Assembly: GCA_002482965.1 (NCBI GenBank)
Contig: DLGZ01000065.1
Location: 172,165-236,164, forward strand
Source of the DNA: Verrucomicrobiaceae bacterium UBA7681
GTDB lineage: Bacteria; Verrucomicrobiota; Verrucomicrobiia; Verrucomicrobiales; Verrucomicrobiaceae
Direction: 5' to 3'
DNA length: 64,000 bases
Shown: piece after piece, positions 43,354 to 53,600 of the stretch
Numbering within the stretch: the first letter of the stretch is position 1
Layout of the letters: every line of letters begins with the position of its first letter
Made by a program: the position numbers and the translations under genes
The notes under the pieces: model-generated
What the model was told of the DNA's origin: nothing
The model's input: the letters and a program-made list of their open reading frames with translations, nothing else
Databases searched by the model: none

Positions 43354-43833
43354 TTACTTCTTTTTCTCCTCTTTCTCATCGCCATGCGCGCAGGTGCAGG
43401 CGTACTCCTTGTTCTTGCAGGTGGGGCACTGATCGAGGTTGAGATTGAACTTTTCATTGACGGCCTTTGCGCCTGCCTTTTCGCGGATCTGCACGACGGT
43501 GGGGAGGTCATTGCCTTCAGGAACGGTTTTGTCGGAAACTAGCTTGTCTCCGTCTTTGGTGAAGCTCAGCTTGGTTGGAGCGGAGCGGTCCCCAACAGTG
43601 ACGCTGATGACCTGCGCGCCAGGGGCGACGACTTTCATCTCGTCATTGATGAAACGAATTTCGACCTTTTTGTCTTTATTCACGAAGAACTCGACGTGGG
43701 GTTCGACTTCGGTGATGAGCCTGCCGCCAGTGGGGCCGGCCTTGTTTTCGTGGTCATGCTTGTCTTTGTCAGCGGCGCTGGCGGTGAAAGCGAGCGCAAG
43801 GGTGAGCAGGGTAGTGGTGAGCAGCTTTTTCAT
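43354..43833 (-). CDS. Exported protein with C-terminal Cys cluster (paralogue of 50229-50663)
   Basis: A 159-residue protein started at MKKLLTTTLLTLALAFTASA (43833). Residues 30-140 are beta-rich (VEPHVEFFVNKDKKVEIRFI, GAQVISVTVGDR); the C-terminus ends with C-P-T-C-x(4)-YACTC and a His/Asp/Glu/Lys tail. The same C-x2-C-x4-YAC-x-C ending occurs in the protein at 50229-50663, which also follows an RND gene. Likely a periplasmic metal-binding accessory to the efflux pump. Confidence 0.75.
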   Translation of the reverse strand: MKKLLTTTLLTLALAFTASAADKDKHDHENKAGPTGGRLITEVEPHVEFFVNKDKKVEIRFINDEMKVVAPGAQVISVTVGDRSAPTKLSFTKDGDKLVSDKTVPEGNDLPTVVQIREKAGAKAVNEKFNLNLDQCPTCKNKEYACTCAHGDEKEEKKK

Positions 43834-43907
43834 GTTGATGTTGCGGTTTGGTTTGGTTTGGTTTTGCCTTGGCGACGCAGGTTTGGAGACCTGATCACCT
43901 TGGAAAT

Positions 43908-46900
43908 TCAGTGAGATGCAGGCGCTTCGCTTTCGATGGCCTGAGCGGCGGCCTTGCGGCCGATCAGCCAAAACATTGCGGGCGTGATCGCCATATCGAG
44001 GAAGGTGGAGGAGATGAGCCCGCCAACGATGACGACTGCCACGGGATGGAGGATTTCTTTCCCCGGCTGATCCGCCGCGAGGACGAGCGGGATGAGGCCG
44101 ATGCCAGCGGAGAGAGCCGTCATGAGAACCGGCACCAGTCGCTCCAGCGTGCCACGGATGACCATCTTGCGTGTGAAGCCTTCTCCCTCATGTGTCATGA
44201 GGTGCAGGTAATGACTGATCATCATGATGCCATTTCGCGCCGCCACACCACCGACGGCGATGAAACCGACCAGCGTGGCGATGCTGATGTTGTTCAGCTT
44301 GAAATAGGTGAAGGCCAGACCTCCCATGAGGGCGAGCGGAATGTTCACCAGCACCTGCAATGCAAGCGAGGCACTGCGGAAGTAGCCATAGAGCATGAGG
44401 AAGACAGCGACAAAAATGATGGAAGAGAAGACCGCAATGCGCTGGGTGGCTTCCTTCTGTGCTTGGAATTCGCCTTCGAAGGTGATGAAGTAGCCCTCTG
44501 GCAGCTTCACCTTCGCGGTGACTTCGTCACGCAGCCGCACGACAAGGTTCGACACGTCACGCACAGTAGGTTTGATGGCGAGGGCAAAACGGCGCTGGCT
44601 GTTCTCCCGGAAGATCACATTTGGCCCCTTGGCTTCGCGCACATCAGCAACCAGCGATAAGGGGATGCGTTGAACGTGTTGCCCCTTGTCATCGTCTTGC
44701 ATCTCGATCGGCAGTTCGGCAATTTTATCCGGTGAATCCCGCCACTCGGCAGGCAGACGCATGACTAGATTGACACGTCGCTGCCCTTCGCGCAGTTCAG
44801 CCACTGATTTACCACCTATGAGGCTGGAAAGCTGGTCATTCAGTTTGCCGGGGGCGATGCCGTAGGCTTTAGCCCGGTCACGATCCGCCTCGACGCGAAG
44901 CTGCGGTATGGAAGATGTCTGGTCGAGTTTGCAGTCCTCGAAACCTGGGATGCTTTTCGCAATCGTCTGAATCTCGATGCCAAGCTGACGCAGCTTGTCG
45001 AGATCGGGACCGAAAATCTTCACTGCAACCGGTGCGGAGACACCGCTCATCATATGGCCAATGCGGTCCGCGAGCGGTCCGCTCACGACGGCGAAGACAC
45101 CGGGAACACTTTTGATTTTCTTGTTAATGTCATCAAGGATTTCCTTGCGGGTCCGTCCTTTGCTTTGGTTTTCACCCTCAAGCTCTCGGAAATCCACATC
45201 GAATTCGGCGGTGGAGACGGGCACCACATGATCGCCACGCTCCGCACGGCCCAAGCGCCGCCCCACCTTGCGAACCTCAGGCACTGAGAGGATCTGCTGC
45301 TCTAGAACATCGGAGATCTTGTTCATCTCCTCTAGCGAGGTTCCCGGCGCAGTGGTGGCTGCAACGAGCGCGGTTTCCTCCTGAAACTTGGGCAGGAAGT
45401 CTTTGTTCATTTTTGGATAGAGTGAAAACACTCCGACCAGCAGCACCACTGCGATGGTGAGAACAATGACCGGCTGATCTAAGGCGAAACGCAGCAGCGT
45501 TTTTTCCAGCAGCCTCTTCATGTGGCGGGTTATGAAGCCATCTTTGTGCTCATGTCCTGCGGCCGGGTTCAGCAGCAACGAACACAGCACTGGTATGACC
45601 GTAAGGGAGACGATGAAGGAGGCGATCATTGAGATGATCGTGGCAATGGCAATGGGGGCGAACAATTTGCCCTCCACTCCATTCAAACCGAGCAGCGGCA
45701 GGAAGACGAGGATGATCAGGATGGTGGCATAAAGAATGGAATTTCGCACTTCGCCCGAGGCTTTGGCGATCACCTTCAAACGTGGATGTGGGTTTGGCAG
45801 AGCAGCATTCTCCCGCAGACGCCGGAACACATTTTCCACATCGACAATCGCATCATCCACGACCATGCCGATGGCGACAGCGAGGCCGCCGAGGGTCATG
45901 GAATTCACGGAGATGCCGAACCACTTGAAGACCAGCATGGCAATGCCGAAGGACAACGGCATCGCCATCAGGGTGATGAAGGTGGTGCGGAAGTTCAGCA
46001 GAAAAAGGAACAATACGATGGTGACCATGATGGCTCCGTCCCTGATGGCATCAGCGAGATTGCCGATGGCATGATCAATGAAATCTTTCTGCTGAAACAG
46101 CAATGTGGTCTCCACACCTTTGGGAAAGGTGCTTTGAAGTTCTTCGAGGGCTGCCTTGATTTGCTCCGTGAGCTTTCGCGTATCGAAACCGGGAGCCTTG
46201 GTGATGGACATGATGACGCCATAGGTCGGCGACTTTTCCGGGGCCTGGCTCACAGTGGCGTCTCCGCGCATGGGCTCGATGCCCCAGACGACGTTGGCGA
46301 CATCTCCGATGGAAATGGGGCGGTCGTTAATTTTTTTGATGATCGTACGCGCGATGTCATTCAGCTCAACGGTCATTGCCAGATTGCGCACCATGATCTC
46401 GGTGGGGCCGGTGTTGAGAAAGCCGCCGGTCGTCGTGTTCGCCGCTTCAGTGGCCGCGCGTTCCAACTCCTCGTAGCTGATACCATTGGCCTGCATCTTG
46501 TAAGGATCGGGCTGAATTTCGATCTGCTTCACGCCGCCGCCCATGTTGAGGATTTCGGCGATGCCGGAGATGCTCTGCAGACGCCGCTTGATGGTCCAAT
46601 CCGCTAAAGAGCGCACTTCGCGCGGCGGAATATATCCGGGTTCGCCTTCCTTTATAGTCGAGCGCACGCCGACCAGCAAAATTTCGCCCATCAGCGATGC
46701 CACCGGCGTCATGAACGGCTGCACGCCCGGCGGCAGCTGGCCGCGCACACTCTGCAGGCGCTCCTGCACCAGCATGCGCGCCTTGTAGATGTCCGTGTCC
46801 CAGCCGAACTCCGCATAGACCAGTGAAAGCGACACATCGGAATTCGAGCGCAGGCGCGTGAGGCCCGCCACGCCCATGAGTGCGCTTTCCATCGGCTGCG

Positions 46901-47096
46901 TGACGCGCATTTCCACTTCCTCCGGTGCAAGGCCGGGGGATTCCGTGAGGATGATCACCGTCGGCTTCGTCAGGTCCGGCAGCACCTCCACCGGCAGTTC
47001 CGTGGCCGTGCGCAGGCCCATCACCATAAGGATGAGAGAGACACCCAGAATGACCGCCCGATTCGCGAGTGACCAGTGGATTAATTTGTTGAGCAT
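43908..47096 (-). CDS. Heavy-metal efflux RND transporter, CusA/CzcA family (pump 1)
   Basis: A 1062-residue inner-membrane proton-driven pump from MLNKLIHWSLANRAVIL (47096). Twelve membrane helices in the usual 1+5+1+5 layout, with two large periplasmic loops. The proton relay helix reads GGLAVAIGMVVDDAIVDVEN, which is of the AIGxxVDDAI type rather than the DFGLIVDG type of classical CzcA, so this pump belongs to a different HME-RND branch from the second copy downstream. Metal specificity cannot be read. Order in the operon: outer-membrane factor, membrane-fusion protein, this pump, then the Cys-tailed protein. Confidence 0.92.
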   Translation of the reverse strand: MLNKLIHWSLANRAVILGVSLILMVMGLRTATELPVEVLPDLTKPTVIILTESPGLAPEEVEMRVTQPMESALMGVAGLTRLRSNSDVSLSLVYAEFGWDTDIYKARMLVQERLQSVRGQLPPGVQPFMTPVASLMGEILLVGVRSTIKEGEPGYIPPREVRSLADWTIKRRLQSISGIAEILNMGGGVKQIEIQPDPYKMQANGISYEELERAATEAANTTTGGFLNTGPTEIMVRNLAMTVELNDIARTIIKKINDRPISIGDVANVVWGIEPMRGDATVSQAPEKSPTYGVIMSITKAPGFDTRKLTEQIKAALEELQSTFPKGVETTLLFQQKDFIDHAIGNLADAIRDGAIMVTIVLFLFLLNFRTTFITLMAMPLSFGIAMLVFKWFGISVNSMTLGGLAVAIGMVVDDAIVDVENVFRRLRENAALPNPHPRLKVIAKASGEVRNSILYATILIILVFLPLLGLNGVEGKLFAPIAIATIISMIASFIVSLTVIPVLCSLLLNPAAGHEHKDGFITRHMKRLLEKTLLRFALDQPVIVLTIAVVLLVGVFSLYPKMNKDFLPKFQEETALVAATTAPGTSLEEMNKISDVLEQQILSVPEVRKVGRRLGRAERGDHVVPVSTAEFDVDFRELEGENQSKGRTRKEILDDINKKIKSVPGVFAVVSGPLADRIGHMMSGVSAPVAVKIFGPDLDKLRQLGIEIQTIAKSIPGFEDCKLDQTSSIPQLRVEADRDRAKAYGIAPGKLNDQLSSLIGGKSVAELREGQRRVNLVMRLPAEWRDSPDKIAELPIEMQDDDKGQHVQRIPLSLVADVREAKGPNVIFRENSQRRFALAIKPTVRDVSNLVVRLRDEVTAKVKLPEGYFITFEGEFQAQKEATQRIAVFSSIIFVAVFLMLYGYFRSASLALQVLVNIPLALMGGLAFTYFKLNNISIATLVGFIAVGGVAARNGIMMISHYLHLMTHEGEGFTRKMVIRGTLERLVPVLMTALSAGIGLIPLVLAADQPGKEILHPVAVVIVGGLISSTFLDMAITPAMFWLIGRKAAAQAIESEAPASH

Positions 47097-47098
47097 GG

Positions 47099-48277
47099 CT
47101 AATGCGCCTCCTTCTTGAGGGGTTTCTCCGCACCAGCTTCTTCCTCGGCAGGCGAGACACGGCCTTTTTTGACGAACAGTGACAGCAGCAGCAAAATCAA
47201 GAGAACGATGCTGGCATACATCCACATGGAACTGACTCCTTCTTCCGCGTGCGCATGGCTGCCTGCCACACCGCCCTTTTTCGCCTCCATCTCGGCCTTC
47301 TTCTCCGGTGTCAGCTCAGAGCCGTCTTCCGCATGCTCGTGACCGTGCGCCGCATCCAGCGCCTCTTTCAGCGAGACGCTGCTGGCTCCGGCAAAGGATA
47401 GCGAATAGGCACCGCGCGTCACGACTTCATCCGCAGGCAGCAGGCCGCTGGTGATTTCGACAAAGCGGTCGTTGATCTCGCCCACCTGCACCTGCGTTTT
47501 CACAAAGGCATTCGGCAGATCGAAGTCCTTCACATAGACAAAGCGGTTGCTCGACTCGCCCTGTAGGGCGGCACGCGGAACGCTCACCACACTGCTGCGC
47601 TTGCTCATCACGATGGAGAACTCCGCGCGCATGCCCGCACGCAGCAGCTCGCCGGGATTGGTGAGACGGAAGATGGCGTCAATCGTGCCGCTCTCTTTGT
47701 CCGCACTGGTGCCAAAGCGTAGCAGTTCACCCTTGAACTTTTCATTGGGCAGCGCGGCCACTTTGATGTGCGCCTCCGTACCCGGTTTCATCCGCCCGGC
47801 CTGATGTTCTGGCACACGGGCCACGGCATAGACCTCGCTGAGATCCGTGATTTCAAGCAGCGCCTTTTCCGGGTCCAGCGGATCGCCCAATCGTGCGTCA
47901 ACACGCGTCACCAAACCACTCAGCGGAGCTTTGAGCGGAATCACAGGTGGTGGATCACCAGGCTGGCGGCTCTCGATTTTCGCCACTTCGTCGTCTTTCT
48001 TCACCATGTCGCCAGGGGCGATCTTCAATTCCACAATACGCCCAGAAATACGACTGCTCACGGCAGCCACCTTGCTCGGAATGGCTTCGATGCGTCCCAG
48101 CGAAAAAATGGTGGCCTCGAAATCGGTCTCTTCGACCTCGACGGTTTCGATGCGGAGATTTTTCACTCCGGTTTCATCCAACACCACCGTGTTGGCGGCG
48201 CGTTTCGTATCATTTTCGGCGTGGACCATGCCTGACAGGGCGAGGCATAGTAACAGGCGTGAAAGGGGTCGTTTCAT
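47099..48277 (-). CDS. RND membrane-fusion protein, CzcB-like, with extra C-terminal helix
   Basis: A 392-residue periplasmic adaptor. Signal peptide MKRPLSRLLLCLALSGMVHA; lipoyl/barrel-sandwich halves AVSSRISGRIVELKIAPGDM and VIPLKAPLSGLVTRVDARLG; beta-barrel and membrane-proximal domain (AIFRLTNPGELLRAGMRAEF, FVEITSGLLPADEVVTRGAY). The long alpha-hairpin is almost absent. The C-terminus (about 310-392) adds a His-rich tail (HGHEHAEDGS, SHAHAEEG) and a membrane helix (MWMYASIVLLILLLLSLFV), both unusual for the family. It ends two bases before the pump start. Confidence 0.9.
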   Translation of the reverse strand: MKRPLSRLLLCLALSGMVHAENDTKRAANTVVLDETGVKNLRIETVEVEETDFEATIFSLGRIEAIPSKVAAVSSRISGRIVELKIAPGDMVKKDDEVAKIESRQPGDPPPVIPLKAPLSGLVTRVDARLGDPLDPEKALLEITDLSEVYAVARVPEHQAGRMKPGTEAHIKVAALPNEKFKGELLRFGTSADKESGTIDAIFRLTNPGELLRAGMRAEFSIVMSKRSSVVSVPRAALQGESSNRFVYVKDFDLPNAFVKTQVQVGEINDRFVEITSGLLPADEVVTRGAYSLSFAGASSVSLKEALDAAHGHEHAEDGSELTPEKKAEMEAKKGGVAGSHAHAEEGVSSMWMYASIVLLILLLLSLFVKKGRVSPAEEEAGAEKPLKKEAH

Positions 48278-48309
48278 AATGTAGATCAGAGGGAGATATG
48301 GCGGAGCGA

Positions 48310-49569
48310 TCAGCGTTTCGTGGGTGTGGAAGAGGTGGCCGGAACAGCGGGTGCATGCTTGCCGGTGGCGGCTTCGTAGCGGATGCGAGCCAGGTGGAAA
48401 TCACGCACGGCATCCAGCGCGGCGGCTTCGAGTTGCAGACGTTGTTCACGCGCACGCAGGATGGTCAGCAAGTTGGTCTGACCCTGCTCGTAGGCTTTTT
48501 CGAGCTTGTCGGTCTGCTCGACGACGAGGGGCAGCAGTTTGTCCCGCGTTTCATGGGCCAGATCGGCATTGGCCTGCATCTCGCGGCGGGCCGTTTCGGC
48601 TTCGCTGATGATTTGCTTGCCCAGCGCCTCTCTTTCCAGCCATGCACGCTCTGCACTCGCTGTTTTTTCGGCGATCTCGCCTTGGTTGCGGTTCCAGAAT
48701 GGCAGCGGGATGGAAATGCGAAAGCCCAGGAATCCTGTGCGCTCGCGATGAGTCGGCGTGACATCCTGCATTTCACGCGAAGCAAACAGTCCAACAGTCA
48801 CATCCTGCATGCGGCGCGCCTTGGCGAGATTCGTGTTCGTCAATGCCGCCGCGATTTTGGTCTGGGCAAGTTGATAGTCGGCACGCTGCATCCAGCCTGC
48901 GCCCATGCCAGGGACGGCAAGAGGTGGAAGATCGCCGGAGAAGTTCAGCGCATCCGTCGGCTGCAAACCTAGCATGGGCTTGAGCTGTCCCAACAGGCTG
49001 ACCGTGGTGGTCTCCAGCTTCCGTGTTTCCAGCAAGAGCCGTTGTGCATCGACTTGCGCTTGGGCGGCATCAAGCGCAGAAATTTCACCGACTTTTGCAC
49101 GCCCGCGAACGAAGTCGGAAAGCTTCGATGCCAGAGCGGTCTGCTGCCGTCGCAATGCACGCTGCTGGGTGAGCGACATCAGCTGCACGGCAAGGCTTTG
49201 CGCTTCGGCGATGAAACGGCGCTCAGCATCTCTCACTTCCAGTTCCGCAGCCCCCACCAGTTGGGAAGTGAGCTTCTTTTCTAAACTGAGTCTGCGTGTG
49301 ATCGGAAAAGCCTGATCAATTGAGAAGATACCGGTTTGCGGACTGACGTTGCTCTGATTTTGGAAGCCATAGCCAAATTCGGGGTTCGACAGCCTGCCAG
49401 CACCGAGCTGGCGTCCGCGTGCCTCCGCCACAGCAAGTCGGGCGGCTTTGAGAGTGGGATGCGCGGCGCGGACCTGCATGCCGATGTCGGCAAGCGAAAG
49501 TGTAAGGGCCGGGGCCGACGAGGCGGCCACCAGCATCAAGGATGTGCACAAAAGGGATGAACGAAACAT
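48310..49569 (-). CDS. Outer-membrane factor, TolC/CzcC family (pump 1)
   Basis: A 419-residue protein from MFRSSLLCTSLMLVAASSAP (49569). Helical duplicated OEP domains: LRAAHPTLKAARLAVAEARG-type first half (HPTLKAARLA, NPEFGYGFQNQSNVSPQ) and a second half with NTNLAKARRMQDVTVGLFAS and the tail RIRYEAATGKHAP. Forms the outer duct of the tripartite efflux system. A lipobox is not seen. The upstream extension to 49611 is not conserved-looking. Confidence 0.9.
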   Translation of the reverse strand: MFRSSLLCTSLMLVAASSAPALTLSLADIGMQVRAAHPTLKAARLAVAEARGRQLGAGRLSNPEFGYGFQNQSNVSPQTGIFSIDQAFPITRRLSLEKKLTSQLVGAAELEVRDAERRFIAEAQSLAVQLMSLTQQRALRRQQTALASKLSDFVRGRAKVGEISALDAAQAQVDAQRLLLETRKLETTTVSLLGQLKPMLGLQPTDALNFSGDLPPLAVPGMGAGWMQRADYQLAQTKIAAALTNTNLAKARRMQDVTVGLFASREMQDVTPTHRERTGFLGFRISIPLPFWNRNQGEIAEKTASAERAWLEREALGKQIISEAETARREMQANADLAHETRDKLLPLVVEQTDKLEKAYEQGQTNLLTILRAREQRLQLEAAALDAVRDFHLARIRYEAATGKHAPAVPATSSTPTKR

Positions 49570-49678
49570 AGACAAGGTGGTGGTTTGAGTTTGCTGGCGT
49601 GGACATGCCATGCCCTTAGCAAGGGAAGGAAATCAAAGCGCCTCAGCCGTCAGTCGTGGACGGCGGCGCAGACTTCTC

Positions 49679-50128
49679 TCAAACCAAAATCACCATGCAA
49701 CGTGCCACCTGCAAAGCCGCAGGCGGCGGACTCTCTCCCCCGGTATCCAGGGGCGTCATCATCATTTCATGGTCGGTGAGCGCCTGAATCAGCACCCAAT
49801 CATGAACGGGTTTCTCCGCTACCAGCACAGCCACAAAAATCGGGATGTAAACGGCTGTCAGACCTGCTGTGCCGGCCTGCAAATCCACAGTCAAAGGTGC
49901 ATGATGCTCTGTGTCCTCGTGCTCACCGTCATCCTTGTGCGAGTCCTCAGAGCAGGAAACAAAGCCTATCTTTCCTATTTCCTCCTCATGATGGCAGTGC
50001 TCCGCAGCCGTCTCGACCCGCGTGCCATTATGCTCGCAGACAAACCCGCGCTGCATCCCAAACACCTGCGCACACATCACGGCCAGAACGGCCAATGAAG
50101 CAAAGATGCGTTTACGGAGGTGTGGCAT
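49679..50128 (-). CDS. Exported His/Cys-rich protein ahead of pump 1
   Basis: A 149-residue protein with a signal peptide (MPHLRKRIFASLAVLAVMCA, cleaved near VFG). The mature N-terminus holds VCEHNGTRVETAAEHCHHEE and CSEDSHKDDGEHEDTEHH, an acidic His/Cys zone apt for metal. The C-terminus is more hydrophobic (TAVYIPIFVAVLV). Not recognised. It leads the first RND operon as the gene at 55960-56346 leads the second; the two are probably divergent relatives. Confidence 0.65.
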   Translation of the reverse strand: MPHLRKRIFASLAVLAVMCAQVFGMQRGFVCEHNGTRVETAAEHCHHEEEIGKIGFVSCSEDSHKDDGEHEDTEHHAPLTVDLQAGTAGLTAVYIPIFVAVLVAEKPVHDWVLIQALTDHEMMMTPLDTGGESPPPAALQVARCMVILV

Positions 50129-50228
50129 GAAAGCGGTATGATGGGAGCAGAGTTGAATTTGTTCAATGTTATTTTTTATAACTCCTGATTCCAGCCGACT
50201 GAAATCAGACGTTTTTCAGCTGTATTAT

Positions 50229-50663
50229 TTATTCATCGCAGATGCAGGCATACTCGGGGTTCCCGCATTTCTCACAGATATAAAGCTGGAGCTTGATGCG
50301 GAAGTTCTTCGGTTTTGCCTCGGGCGTGGCTTTGGCTTGCAGGACGATTTGATAGCCTTCGCCTTCGGGAAGTTTGGTGGTGGAGACGAGCTTGCCGTCC
50401 TTCACCTCGAAGGCGATCTTGGTTTTGCCGTCTGGCGCTTCAGCGGTGGCGGTGAAGACCTCGGTGGTGGCGGGTTGGGCTTTCATCGCGCTGTCATAGA
50501 CAGCAATGCTGATGCCACGGTCTTTCTCGACATAAAATTCGGCCTGTCTGCCGCCGAGATCAAGCAGGAGGCCTTTGCGCGGCCCGGCTTTGACTTTCGC
50601 ATCGGCAAAGACAGAGCCGGTTGCGAGGACAAGGAGGAGGATGAGGTGGGTCAATAATTTCAT
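50229..50663 (-). CDS. Exported protein with C-terminal Cys cluster (paralogue of 43354-43833)
   Basis: A 144-residue protein from MKLLTHLILLLVLATGSVFA (50663). The middle is beta-rich (GRQAEFYVEKDRGISIAVYD, KIAFEVKDGKLVSTTKLPEG); the end is C-E-K-C-x(4)-YACICDE, the same C-x2-C-x4-YAC-x-C motif as its paralogue. It is coupled to the second RND pump by an ATGA overlap. Likely a periplasmic metal-binding accessory. Confidence 0.78.
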   Translation of the reverse strand: MKLLTHLILLLVLATGSVFADAKVKAGPRKGLLLDLGGRQAEFYVEKDRGISIAVYDSAMKAQPATTEVFTATAEAPDGKTKIAFEVKDGKLVSTTKLPEGEGYQIVLQAKATPEAKPKNFRIKLQLYICEKCGNPEYACICDE

Positions 50664-53600
50664 AATGTGCTTGTGGTTTGGCGTTGGGTTTTCCATTCGA
50701 TCCACTCGTAGAGCAAGGGCACGACGAGCAGAGTGAGGAAAGTGGAGGTAACGATGCCGCCGATGACCACGGTCGCGATGGGGCTCTGGACTTCTGCGCC
50801 TGCGCCGGTGGCAAGCGCCATCGGCAGGAAGCCTAGCGAGGCGACAAGGGCGGTCATGAGCTTGGGGCGCAGACGGGTGAGCGTGCCTTCGACGACCGCT
50901 TCACGCAGTTCACGGCCTTCGCGGCGCAGTTGATTGATGAAGCTAATGAGCATGATGCCGTTCAAGACGGCGATGCCGCTCAATGCGACAAAACCGACGG
51001 CGGCACTGATGGTAAAGGGCATGCCACGCAGATACAGGGCGAAGATGCCGCCTGTGACGGCGAGCGGCACGCAGAGAAAGATGAGCGCGGCCTGACGGAA
51101 GGAGCCGAAGCTCAGAAAGATGAGCACGAAAATGAGGGCTAGCGCAAGGGGGACCACAATCATGAGTCGGGCTTTGGCCTCCTGAAGATTCTTGAACTGG
51201 CCGCCGAACTCGAAGTAATAACCTGCGGGAAATTTCACCTTCTCACGAATCAATCGTGTGGCTTCTTCGACGAAGCCTTCTGTGTCGCGTCCTCGCACGT
51301 TGATGAGCACGCTGACGCGGCGCTGGGTGTTCTCTCGGGCGATCTGGTTGACGCGATCAACCAGCACGATCTTCGCCACCTGACGGAGCGCAAGAAGTCC
51401 GCCGTCCTCGGTGCGCAGGGGCAGGCGCTCCATGGCGACTAGGTCGGCGCGGCGGTCTTCTGCCAGGCGCACCACGATGGGAGTGCGGCGATTCCCCTCG
51501 ATGAGTTTGCCGACTTCGGAACCAGCGAGTGCGGCTTCAACGAGACGGTTCAGATCATCTGCGTGGACATTGAACTTGCGAAGGGCTTCGCGGTCGGGCT
51601 GAATTTCGATCATCGGCACCTTGCCGATGGAGTCGAACGCCGTCTCGCTGCCGCCCGGCAGGCTCTTAAGCACAGCGGTAACTTCGCCTGCGAGGCGTTC
51701 CAAGTCGTCGTAGTTTTCGCCGAAGATTTTGCACAGCAAGTCGGCACGAGCACCGGCCATGATCTCGTTGAAACGCATCTGGATGGGTTGGGAGACGAGA
51801 ATATTCTGGCCGGGAACCTGATCGAGCAGTGCTTTGCGCATCAGTTCGCCAAGGTGTTCTTTGGTGATGGGGTGATCGTTTTCTTTGCGCCACTGGTCGT
51901 GCGGTTTGAGCATTACATAGGTGTCGGAGACGTTCGGCCCCATCGGATCGGTGGCAACTTCGGCAGTGCCGATACGGGAGAACACATCGCGCACCTCGGG
52001 AAATTCCCGGCGCAGGATGGATTCGCTTTGCTTTTGCAAGTCCAGGGAGGCAGAGAGTCCTGCGCTGGAGCTGCGGATGAATTGAAAGGTGAAGTCGCCC
52101 TCGTCGAGTTGTGGGATGAACTCAGCGCCCAGACGCGAAAACAATACGAGCGACCATACGAACAACCCGATCATTGGAACGACCACGAGCCAGCGATAGC
52201 GCAGGCCAAAGGCGAGCAGTGGCGTGTAGAGGCGCTTGGTGAGGGTGACGAGCCAGTTGTCCTTTTCCAAGATTTTTCCACCCAAGAGGAAGGAGCACAG
52301 CACCGGCATCAGTGAAAGTGCGAGCATGAGCGAACCACCGAGTGCCAACATGACTACGATAGCCATTGGCTTGAACATCTTCCCCTCGATGCCCTGGAGG
52401 GCGAGAATCGGCAGATAGACGACGGTGATAATGAGAACGCCGAAGAACATCGGACTGGCGACCTCCTTGGCGGATTTGAGCACTTCCTCGTTGCGTTCGG
52501 TAGCGGTGAGGCGGCGACCAAGGGTGTGCTGCTTTTCGCCCAGATGGCGCACGATATTTTCGACCATGACAACGGCTCCGTCGATGATGAGGCCAAAGTC
52601 AACGGCACCGAGTGACATGAGATTTCCTGACAAACCCAGTTCCACCATGCCCATCATGGCAAAGAGCATGGACAGCGGGATGACCAGAGCGACGATGAAA
52701 GCGGCACGAAAATTTCCCAGCAGCGCGAAGAGCACCACGACGACGAGCAGCGCGCCCTCGGTGAGGTTTTTTTCCACGGTGTGAATGGTGCGACCTACTA
52801 GATCACTGCGGTCATAAACGGGACGGATGACAAGGCCGGGCGGCAGCTTGCTCTGAATGTCTGCCAGTTTCTCGCGAACGGCGTTAGCGACGAGACGGGT
52901 GTTGGCTCCGGCGAGCATAATCGAGGCGCTCACCAGAGCTTCCTCTCCCTCATGCGTGCTGGCCCCGTTGCGAAAGGCGCTGCCAATGGCGACGGTGGCA
53001 ACCTCGTGCAAAAGAATGGGTTTCACCGCTCCGGCGAACTTGAGAGGCAGATCAGCGATCTCTGCAGATGTGGTGACACGGCTTGGGGCACGGACGATGA
53101 GCTGTTCGCCGCCAATCTCGACGTAACCTCCTCCAGCGTTCTGGGTGTTTTGCGCAACGATTTCCGCAAGAGCGTCAAGGGTCAGACCTGTGGCGGCCAG
53201 TCGTGACGGATCGGGCTGGATGACAATCTGCTTCACATAGCCGCCGCTCGCGTTCACCTCCGCCACGCCTGGGGTGCTGCGCAGCATGGGCTTGACGGTG
53301 TACTCGTGGATCTGCCGCAGTTCCATGAGCTGCGCCTCCCGCGTGGCGGGTTTTCCCACGGCGTCCGGCGCATAGTCGAGCGTGTAGTAAAAGATTTCCC
53401 CGAGGCCGGTGGAGATAGGAGCGAGCTTCACCGCCAGCCCGGGAGGCAGTTCTTTGACGACCGTTTGCAATCGCTCTGTGACCATCTGCCGCGTGCGGTA
53501 GATGTCGGTGCCGTCTTTGAAGATCATCGTCACCTGCGAGAGGCCGAACTTGGAGAGCGAGCGCAGTTCCACCATGTCTGGCAGGCCAGCCATTTCGCTT

